Source: Purshia tridentata (lineage: Eukaryota > Streptophyta > Magnoliopsida > Rosales > Rosaceae). From it: a stretch of DNA of 44,807 nucleotides. The translations under genes and the position numbers were made by a program. Location: the NCBI GenBank assembly GCA_003254885.1, contig QANT01002631.1:1-44807 (forward strand), read 5' to 3'. Under the pieces are notes generated by a model. The model made no database searches and was not told where the DNA came from. It was given only the letters and a program-made list of their open reading frames with translations. Of the stretch, positions 37,001-44,807 are shown piece by piece (position 1 is the stretch's first letter; each line of letters begins with the position of its first letter).

Positions 37001-37299
37001 TCTGTGAAAAAGAACAAAAGAAAACAAAAAAAAACAAACAAAACACAATCCATGTTGAGACCATGACCACCACATTTAATTTACATCACATTTCTGCCTT
37101 AAATCTCAATTCCAAAAGAAACAAAACAGAAAGAATAAGAATTATGACTGAATGGCTTACTGGGTCTGACTTCAACATAACCCCAGTCCTCTGATCCATC
37201 TTGGGCTCTTGCAGTCTTAGCTATTGTTCTTCCTCCATGAACAACAGGTTTCAAAAAGAGAACAGAGAACACAACGACAAGTATAACGAACTTTTCCAT
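31048..37299 (-). CDS. Serine carboxypeptidase-like (SCPL51 type, S10 family), 13 exons, 463 aa, complete
   Basis: Secreted or vacuolar peptidase of family S10; closest in memory to plant SCPL51 and animal retinoid-inducible serine carboxypeptidase. Exons: 37299-37161, 37001-36907, 36752-36645, 36526-36286, 36177-36134, 36030-35963, 35884-35779, 35071-34863, 34759-34690, 34080-34030, 33578-33526, 33452-33320, 31122-31048. All borders are GT/AG and phases match. Residues 1-22 form a signal peptide. The oxyanion motif 'WLQGGPGAS' spans exons 2-3. The triad is S167 in 'AESYGGK', D379 in 'VDLICAT' and H438 in 'GAGHF'. N-glycosylation sequons lie at N102, N153, N335 and N370. The final exon encodes 'VPVDQPCIALKMV', the expected sequence right after the catalytic His, so the frame that runs on after exon 12 is not the main C terminus. 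Natural substrate unknown; some plant SCPLs are acyltransferases, but this clade is usually annotated as peptidase. Confidence 0.94.
31757..31790. repeat. (TA)n microsatellite next to element B
   Basis: Near-pure TA repeats with one TC interruption; ten bases of TA also follow element B at 32191. A target-site duplication therefore cannot be read unambiguously. Confidence 0.85.
31791..32190. mobile_element. Long fold-back element B in SCPL intron 12 (400 bp)
   Basis: Terminal inverted repeats: CAGCAAGGCTCCATTGTGG at the left, and the right end read in reverse gives CAGTAAGGCTCCATTGTGGG. The arms remain complementary inward through CAAACTTCTAATTTGTG, ATCGATNCAAAC, the GATCAATCAATGAAGAT region and TAACTTTGATCAAA to a centre near 31985. 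Non-coding; inserted in TA repeats. Confidence 0.88.
32395..32427. repeat. Perfect 10-bp inverted repeat in SCPL intron 12
   Basis: GAGATGTGAA (32395-32404) and TTCACATCTC (32418-32427), within a looser inverted pair of GTGCATAGTTGAGAT and ATCTCAACTTGCA. Confidence 0.65.
32484..32588. repeat. About 105-bp palindromic MITE-like sequence in SCPL intron 12
   Basis: TATCTTTGTAATAGAGGTG (32504-32522) pairs with CACCTCTATTAAAGATA (32547-32563). Outer ends TTGGTACTATA and TGATACTAA also pair imperfectly. Confidence 0.6.
33500..33519. repeat. (GA)n microsatellite near SCPL exon 11 donor
   Basis: About nine GA units on the plus strand. On the coding strand it is a CT-rich tract right after the exon 11 donor at 33525. 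Confidence 0.75.
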
Positions 37300-38669
37300 T
37301 CAGAGAGCAAATTAAGACTATTGGAGAAGAACCACCTTCACCAATTGGAAAATAACATGGCAGTGAAGGAGATTATATGCACCAGAGGATTGTGGAATTA
37401 AAAGCTTAATATACTTTGTCTCTGTCTGTAACAGAAACAACAAAAAAAGTAGTAAAGGCCGAGTCATGTATTGTTCATATCATTTGAGGCTTTTGAGCTT
37501 TCAAAAATTAATGTTGATATGGTAAAATCAAATAGTATATTCTTTAATAGCAAGTCACATTTATATATGGTGGTTTCCTGCTTTTAATTTCAGCCAGACC
37601 ATGCATTGATACTAAATCAGTAAATCAACTACGCATATATTCTTCTTTCTTATAATGAAAATAACTTTTTATTTATTTTAGTAGAATATTAATTATATTA
37701 AATAGATAAAGTAAATGGTAAATACTCTTTTGTAGAATATTAGCTGAAGTAAATATAAATACTTTGTCGGAATGGTATTAAAAATGGAATGGAAAGAGAG
37801 TTAAAAAGGAGCAGTGTGATCATCAATTGAGATAGCTCACTCCAAAATCCAAATATATTTAATTTACACATGTTTGTTTGATGTGATCAATGTTGCTAAA
37901 AGTCTAATAAATGAAATTATATAAAATCTCAAAATATAAACCTTTTAGTCTCTTCTTCTCATTATATATATACTGTTATTATCCAATGAAATATGTCAGA
38001 AGACTTCAGTTCAAATAACACATGGCATATGTACATAACTTCTACTTTGAGCCACATGGAAGCTACGTCATGCTATAAAGAAATGGTAAACAACATATTT
38101 TGGTCTTGCTAGTCGAGTCGAGATCGTTGTTTGTCCAGGTCTTTTTTCAACAATTATTTCTCAATATTAGATTTAAAAAAAAATTAAAATATAAAAAGGT
38201 AAACTATATTGAAGAAATTTATGTCACGTAAGTTGAAAAATAAAAGTTGAAAAAAATTGTTAGGACAATAAGTGTTTAGATGAAATCACATTTGAATTTA
38301 GTAAGATATTTAATAAGAGAACATTTCTTATAATTATAAATAGATTTTATGACATTTTCCGAGTGGATTCTTGCTCAATTTATTTAAAGAATTGGGGGAA
38401 CAAAAGAAAAAAGGAAAATCCACTTGCATAGTTGCATGTCAAGTTGTCAAACTAATTATCATCGATTTGACGCATGGTAAAAGTTGGGGACATTTGCTTA
38501 TTTGAAAGAAAATGTTTGGGACTTTTGTTTCTTTTTTAATAAATTAAAGGAAACTTTTAGGGCACCTACGTTTAATTTGGTCATCACAAAGTCTCACACC
38601 AAGATAAAGCTCTGGTTCCTTTAATAAAAGTAAATAGAAAAAACCTTCGTTTTCATATTAATTTAAGTG

Positions 38670-38693
38670 ATATATATATATATATATATATAT
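38670..38693. repeat. (AT)12 microsatellite
   Basis: Uninterrupted AT dinucleotides between SCPL and PLATZ; likely polymorphic. Confidence 0.9.
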
Positions 38694-40868
38694 TGGTGAT
38701 TATTATAGGGGCTTTGTTTTCTTGTACTCGTTTTTAAGGGAAAGAGATAGATTAATTATAGGGCATCACTAGACGGTGAAATCCATGTGAAGTTGTCCTT
38801 GGCATTGCTTGCACGTCATTGTTGCCTATGAATAACAAGGAGTTCTTATTACTCAATTAGATGCAACAGCTAGCTAGCTTCCCCAACTTTGCAAATCATC
38901 AACTTACTGCTAAAAACACTTGAAACAAATTGAATTTGGCTTGTAGCTGGATATAATATAGTGCAAATTAATTGTAAAAATGGTGACATGTTTAAAATTG
39001 GGAAGTCTCAACTCTCAATAGTAACATCGATTTTGTATGGAAATGCACCAATTGAATGTTTTCAATGGATTGAATTAGGTTTTGTGTCTTAAAATATGTA
39101 CAGTTCCTTGCATATATTTTAAATAATCCTAGCCACCCAATTAATCTGCTGGTTTTAACTCATTCAATATCAATATATATTGGTGAATTTCATTCTCACA
39201 TGTTGCACCACACATCTATGTATGGGTAGGACTCGCATTTGACAGCAACCCTATAGGTATAACCCCATCTTGCTTTAGTGGCCTCCCATGCAACAATACT
39301 TTTAATTAATTCCCTGAAAAAAGAAGAAAAATTGTATGACATGTGCATTATCCAAGTCTAGATATAAGCATGTGACATTAAATTCTGAAATGTATTTTAT
39401 TAAAATGTGGAATATATTGTCCTCAACAGTGAGCAATATATATATATATGTATGTCGATCAACTCCAGGATTTGTACAGAAATGCGGGCTGGAGAAGATA
39501 GTTTTATTATCAAAGCTAGCTAGTTTCCACTCCAAGAAAAATGGATGGTGAAACATCCCTATGCAACCACCACAGAAATTTGGAGGCCAGGCTACATATA
39601 CGTGGACCTTTCAGATCGGCCACTAGCTACTACTTTAGTTTAGGCAAATGGAACTATATACTCAAGGATATTTTAAGGGAGTCAATTTGGAAAATCTGCT
39701 GGCTTAAGCAAAATATAATTGAGCAATAGTTATAGCCAACTCATTCTCATTCACCTTTTCGTGATTGCACCAAAAATTATGGTATTTATCAGTTATATAT
39801 AACTTTTCTTTTACTGTTTTGTTGTGAAATGATCACTTGAATAATATGAGAGAAAATTTATATATAACCGACACATACAAAAGTACGTTGTTCATGATAT
39901 ATGCAGATAGCTATTGCGAAAGTGAGGAATGATGTTTTATTTTTGAGGATTTCCTTGAAATTAGAAGGAAAATTAAGAAGAGAGAAAACCCTAGAAATAA
40001 TGCCAAAGGAGTTAATTACTTAATTAATGACAGAAATTTCCAAACCAAGGATGCTTATATGTACCAAGTTGTTGAAAAGACACATCACACTTGGTCCCAA
40101 TAAAGCCTATCTATAAAAAATACACTATACATTAGGATATGGAAACAGACTTTTGATGGACTCCACCGTTAAGCTGTCCACACCGGGACAGCTAATGTGA
40201 ACTTAATTAATTAACTGTAATGAGCCTCTATATATAATATAATAAATATTATGCATTATTCTCTGGGACAACACAAGGTGCGATATTTTTACTAGGCCTG
40301 CTCGATCAAAATTGTTATCATGACATATTGTGTGTGTATATATATATATAAGAGATCTATCAATCACAACAATAATAAGAGCATTATCAGATTAATCTAG
40401 GTTTTGCCAGCACATATTCTCATATGTGAGTATGTGACAATGCCCCACATTTCTAGGCGTTAACCAGCACAGTGTCTTGATCAAGTAGGGTATAATTAAA
40501 GAGCCAAGCTTGCATATTGAATGGTATAAGAAGCCAAAGTTTTCAAGTTTTCAACTATATATTCAAGATAAGTTTAATTTGAGGGTTTTTAGTACTAATG
40601 GTAAAAAGAATTTATCTCCCCACATTCACCGCAAGAGCCAGTTGATTCTCTTAATTGCTTAATCCTCTTATTCTCTCCCTAATTTTTCTCATTAGTTTCT
40701 CCCTTACTTACAAGTTTAGAACTAATATTTTGTATTCTTACTTGGAAAAACTCCTATTTCCCTATCTCACAACTTATGTCCTTTCTTCTCTTTTTATGCC
40801 ATATATTAAATTTTTATTTATTTATTTGGAATGAAAAGACAAAAATGGATATGAGAGATGGGAATGGA

Positions 40869-40876
40869 TATATAAG
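40869..40876 (+). promoter_or_regulatory. Possible TATA box for the PLATZ gene
   Basis: TATATAAG about 460 bases upstream of the proposed PLATZ ATG. If used, the 5' leader would be about 430 bases and would include the two short upstream ORFs. Weak evidence. Confidence 0.3.
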
Positions 40877-41279
40877 CATTGTTGAGCCATGAAAAATAGA
40901 GGTTTCGGCTTTGCAAAAAGCCCGGAACCTTAAAAGGCCCAACGCTCACAACAACAACAACATATGTATAAATTGGAAAGCTTTTTTGTTTTCGATCCAT
41001 GTTATGTTGGAATATATGTCGTACTTTCTACTTTTCCTTTGACAAACTGGAAAAGGCTTCCCCGCTGAAACGCGACCCTTACAATATTGCCAGCTGCCAA
41101 AACTTGGTTTGCCGACCCTCTCCTTCTCCAAAGAGACGAAAACAAGAATCAAAACTGTCAATTTCGTAACCCCCATTAATCCAAGGCTCCAAAACCCACC
41201 ATCCTAGCTCTCAAGTCTCATCTCAACCGTCCGTCCGTTTCAGCAACACCCTTGTTGTCATCTTGTGTGCAAGAAGAGT

Positions 41280-41303
41280 ATGCTGATGATGATATTGATA
41301 TGA
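41280..41303 (+). CDS. Upstream ORF 1 of PLATZ (MLMMILI)
   Basis: A seven-codon frame with its own ATG and TGA, 32 bases before the PLATZ ATG. Its stop overlaps the start of uORF 2 (ATGA). Real only if transcription starts upstream of 41280. Confidence 0.4.
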   Translation: MLMMILI

Positions 41304-41320
41304 CTCCATCTAAGCATTAA
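41300..41320 (+). CDS. Upstream ORF 2 of PLATZ (MTPSKH)
   Basis: A six-codon frame that starts inside the stop of uORF 1 and ends 14 bases before the PLATZ ATG. The ATGA overlap could allow termination-reinitiation. Confidence 0.4.
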   Translation: MTPSKH

Positions 41321-41334
41321 ACAAGAGATAGCCA

Positions 41335-43012
41335 ATGCTTTTGTCACCAATGGTATGTCTACGTTGTCCTTTTGCTATAATCTCATTCTTTTTGTTGATA
41401 AATCTTATGTTACTCTTTCAACTCCTTTAAACCCTCTCTCTTTGTATTACTTTATTGGCAATGCGGCAATTAATGAAGGCCATCTAGCATTGTCATGTGT
41501 AAAAATATTCTATCATCTTATTTGATCAATTTTCTTGGGTTCCAAACAGGAGGCGATATCGATGTTGGTACCTCCATGGCTTGAGTCATTACTATCGACA
41601 ACCTTCTTCTCCACCTGCGCAGCTCACAAAGATGCCCCGAGAAGCGAATGCAACATGTACTGCCTGGACTGCAACAATGGCGGATTCTGCTTCTACTGTC
41701 GATCCTCAAGACACAAAGATCACCAAGTCATTCAGGTGGGTATACTTTTCATCAAAAAAACAATATATTTTAATTGTTTCATATTTATTATTTTCTCATG
41801 TATATATTATTATATCATTGCGCGCAGATCAGACGGTCGTCGTATCATGATGTGGTTAGGGTGGCTGAGATTCAAAAGGTTTTGGACATCAGTGGAGTTC
41901 AGACTTATGTGATAAACAGCGCGAGGGTGTTGTTTTTGAACGAGAGACCGCAGCCTAAAACGGCCGTCAAAGGGAGTTCACATGTCTGTGAAATCTGTGC
42001 CAGAAGTCTCTTGGACCCCTTTCGTTTTTGCTCATTGGGATGCAAGGTAATTAATTTACCACTTAATTACTACTGCTCTATCTTCTTTTCTAATTTGAAC
42101 TCATGACATACTATACTCCTCACACATAAGATAAGAGACTTACGTACGATCGTACGTGATCGAGGTCGGTCACCACTAGACTAAATGGTCATTGGCCTTC
42201 TTCGATCTTCTTTGCTTAATTCCCATTAAAATTTTTCGTTAATTATTTACGTACATTACCAATTAGTTAGCTATCGGTCAAGTGGGTGCTTCTTCGATCT
42301 CCTTTGTTAGAAGATATTCCAAATTCAATTCCCCTTCCTCAAATAAAGAAAAATACACCCACCCACGTACATTATAGTCTTGCATGTCTTTCCTAATTGA
42401 TACTTGTATCTTACTATACAATGAATCCACAACAATTTGACTATCGCTGAAGAAATCTGTTATCTGTTTATCCCACTTTGAACGCACTCACCTTACCACT
42501 TACATAACGTTATACACAATAAAATAAAAATAAAAATAAAATCTTTTAGTTTGATAGCTTTTTTGAAATAGTGTAACAGTCATATTGTAAACCGAGAAAT
42601 TTCATGGTTTATTCACGTTTTTATAATAATACTATAAGAATCATAGTGACTGAAAATGTGCATGAAAGTCGTAATGTTGGTATGTTTTATATAATTTGGT
42701 CAATGTTGCTGAATAATCTTTATTCTTAATTGATTAACAATTCATTTTTCTTGCTTATAACATTAGCTTGTAGGAATAAAGAAGAGTAATGGGGATTCAA
42801 GCTTTATCTTGAGGGCAAAGAATGAGGAAGAGGATGGGAGAAGGGAAGGAATAGCAATAAGAATGGCATCAAATAAGGAATTATTAGAAGACCAATTGCG
42901 TGAAGGAATGCAACAAGACATGTACCAAAGCACGCCTCCTCCACAAGTAGTACCTCAATCAAATTCAAGGAGAAGAAAAGGCATCCCTCATAGGGCACCT
43001 TTAGGGCCCTAA
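41335..43012 (+). CDS. PLATZ zinc-binding transcription factor, 4 exons, 222 aa, complete
   Basis: Plant-specific PLATZ protein: binds A/T-rich DNA, usually repressing transcription, in the nucleus. Exons: 41335-41352, 41550-41735, 41828-42046, 42767-43012; all introns phase 0 with GT/AG. Zinc ligands of the first B-box-like module: C29-x2-H32, C44-x2-C47, C53-x2-C56, H61-x2-H64. The second is C122-x2-C125 with C136 and C140. The C terminus '[15 protein letters not shown]' is the basic family tail and a likely nuclear signal. Start choice: exon 1 is six codons (MLLSPM) and is preceded by an in-frame TAG. Its donor GTATGT and the acceptor CCAAACAG are good, but ATG 41562 in exon 2 ('[10 protein letters not shown]') would also give a normal family N terminus. 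The body of the gene is certain; the first 11 residues are not. Confidence 0.93.
42142..42157. repeat. 16-bp perfect palindrome in PLATZ intron 3
   Basis: ACGTACGATCGTACGT is identical to its reverse complement. Function unknown. Confidence 0.8.
42270..42355 (+). mobile_element. Possible tRNA-derived SINE fragment in PLATZ intron 3
   Basis: CGGTCAAGTGGGTGCTTC resembles a pol III box A, and AAATTCAATTCCCC about 45 bases later resembles box B, followed by CCTCAAATAAAG. This order matches tRNA-related SINE heads. No tail or target duplication found. Confidence 0.3.
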
Positions 43013-43371
43013 TCATGCATGTGTCCTAGAAATATTGCTTAGCCAGCTCATTGCTCACACAAGTCATAAGCCCCCCATGTGGGTTTAATGTGTCCTAAAC
43101 ATATGGGGGGAGCTGTCTTGATGGGGTTTTAAACGAGTTTAAGTTTGTTTTGGGCACTTTTTAATTGGGGTTGGGTTGGCTTTTGGGTGCAATAATGCTG
43201 CATTAATATTTGAAACATGCAAGGTGTAAATGGCATCCAGATACACATGAACGGTTTTATATATAATCAAAGTATCAAACAACAGCTCAGCTTTTTTTCT
43301 TTTTCTTTTTCTTTCTTTTGTGTTCAGACAAAACATAGGCTGCTCATAGCCTAATTAGGGATTTGTTGATT

Positions 43372-43377
43372 AATAAA
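43372..43377 (+). terminator. Candidate AATAAA polyadenylation signal for PLATZ
   Basis: AATAAA in a T/A-rich context, 360 bases after the PLATZ stop. Other A-rich near-upstream elements could serve. Confidence 0.35.
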
Positions 43378-44301
43378 AATGTAAGAATCATATTTTATAA
43401 GAAATTATACATTTAATTATATGTCTGGATTAATTATTGCACTCCTGAAATCATGCTTGGGTGGGGTGTTGATTTTTTTCCTAAAATTTTTAAATATAAA
43501 TGGAAAAATATCAATTTTGAGGGTATAAGTTTTATGTGAGGCATGAAATGAAAATTGTGGGGTTTCTTTAGAATCCCCTTGTGCAATTTTTAATTATGGT
43601 AATTTTATTGGGCCGTTGGGCATTTTATTGGTCAAGGGTTTTATTGACATATATATGCTCTCTTGGGCCTTTCAATGGAATGGTTAAGTTTTGACATTCC
43701 TTCATAAACCCATATACTTGGGTGTATATATGTATAAAAATTCAGACTTGTACCTTTATCTTATGTACGTCTTCCAAACCTCAATTCAATAATGCCCCCG
43801 GCCAGTGAGTTGAGTCCATTTATAAGAGTAAGAGTACGAGACGTGTCAATATTGCGTGGAGTATGAGCTTGATGTGTATCTATATGCATCACATGGCATG
43901 GATTGATAGATTTTGTTTCCATCCTACATTGGCTTTATTGGGCTTTCATGACTTATCAGGCTTGCTTCCTTAACAATGTTCAATATTTTTAATAAACACT
44001 TAGAATGATAAACCGATAAACACTTGAAATTAGATTAATCAAGCGGGTTTACTTAATTTTTTACTGTTGAGTGAACACTGTAGCAAAAAGAAGATTTGAG
44101 TACGTGTATGGTGTGTGCATTTAATGGTATGGATCGAATATCGATCAGCTGGTTGCCGTCCTCTGCAGGGTTGAGTTTTAAGTTTTCACATACACAACAA
44201 AATTGATGAAGTAGTAGTGGTTGACCTGCAGCACATAAGTTATAACGGATCAATGGTGGAATGGAATTAAGCCTGTGATTGCATGACGACTAGCTATATA
44301 T
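43378..44301. other. Intergenic, nothing recognised
   Basis: AT-rich spacer downstream of PLATZ. No gene, RNA gene or clear repeat seen before fold-back element C. Confidence 0.5.
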
Positions 44302-44669
44302 TGTATACAAATAGTTTATTTGTATACTTTCACTCATAGCCCATTCCCATATAATTTTATAACAATTCAAACCGTCTATTCTTTAGACTTCTATTCATAA
44401 ATTATTCTTACAAAAAATTAGCCAAATCGGAAATCATTTGCCTATCTAACTTTGATCAAACATATGGACGGTTTTCTTGAAAATATTTGGTTCGTCTATT
44501 CGTTTGATCAAAGTTAAATAGACAAATAATTTTCGATTTGGCTAATTTTTTATAAAGATGATCTATGAATATAGTTATAAAATATAAACAGTTCGAATTT
44601 GGAAAAATTACATAAAAGTAGGCTATAGGTGAAAGTATACAAATAAGTTATTTGTTAGGAGGTATACAA
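44302..44669. mobile_element. Long fold-back element C, related to element B
   Basis: The left end TTGTATACAAATAGTTTATT and GTATACTTTCACTCATAGC pair with the right end GCTATAGGTGAAAGTATAC and GGTATACAAC. The inner arms pair up to a centre near 44475. The inner left arm shares exact 20-base blocks with element B (44408-44427 with 31917-31936; 44441-44460 with 31950-31969). Non-coding. Confidence 0.8.
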
Positions 44670-44807
44670 CAGAGACTATATATATATTTAATTGTTTGGT
44701 TGCATTGGATGATAAGAGGCTGTGAAATATTCTACGTACGTGTCCCAAATCTGTGTGAAATTACATTCCAACATCCAACAAGGGTATCCAATGCGGCTAA
44801 CCACGTT

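Larger units (their letters stand above)
37300..41334. promoter_or_regulatory. Divergent spacer between SCPL and PLATZ genes
   Basis: Four kilobases, very AT-rich, containing upstream regions of both genes. Seen: (AT)n at 38670-38693, a TATA run near 40338-40350, an 8-base inverted repeat AGCTGTCC/GGACAGCT (40172-40193), and TATATAAG at 40869-40876. Short open frames here have no domain or splice context. No gene recognised. Confidence 0.5.

Noticed and set aside
1..44807. CRISPR arrays, operons, tRNA or rRNA genes
   Set aside because: The repeats found are tandem or inverted transposon-type, not spaced arrays. No intact tRNA cloverleaf or rRNA segment was seen; the genome is eukaryotic.

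Overview
This is plant nuclear DNA, almost certainly from a eudicot. It is AT-rich, has many short introns with GT/AG borders, carries miniature and fold-back transposon remnants, and encodes four recognisable plant proteins. A rosaceous or similar woody eudicot is a guess only. A 37-base N gap (11332-11368) and long poly-C runs (27 and 95 bases) mark it as draft assembly.

Layout: (1) 1-2492 is intergenic, with transposon remnants. (2) 2493-12970, minus strand: complete VPS41 gene, 19 exons, 961 residues, the effector subunit of the HOPS vacuole/late-endosome tethering complex. (3) 12971-14815: 1.85 kb divergent promoter region. (4) 14816-27640, plus strand: complete VPS50/syndetin gene, 25 exons, 1111 residues, a subunit of the EARP endosomal-recycling tether, with one GC-AG intron. 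(5) 27641-31047: convergent spacer with a 194-bp tandem duplication, a LINE fragment carrying a small TIR insertion with a 9-bp target-site duplication, and a fold-back element that is partly duplicated. (6) 31048-37299, minus strand: complete serine carboxypeptidase-like gene (SCPL51 / retinoid-inducible-carboxypeptidase type), 13 exons, 463 residues. Its last 24 codons lie beyond a 2.2 kb intron filled with fold-back sequence. (7) 37300-41334: AT-rich spacer. (8) 41335-43012, plus strand: PLATZ zinc-finger protein, 4 exons, 222 residues, with two overlapping short upstream ORFs. (9) 43013-44807: downstream spacer ending in another fold-back element related to the one inside the carboxypeptidase intron.

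The exon models were built by hand. For all four genes, reading phase carries across every splice junction from start to stop with no internal stop codon, so all four look functional. VPS41 and VPS50 are both endosomal tethering subunits and are transcribed head to head from one spacer, which is the most notable functional arrangement here. The most unusual non-coding signal is a set of three long fold-back elements, two of which share exact 20-base core blocks. I found no clearly novel protein system; the non-genic interest lies in these mobile and fold-back structures.
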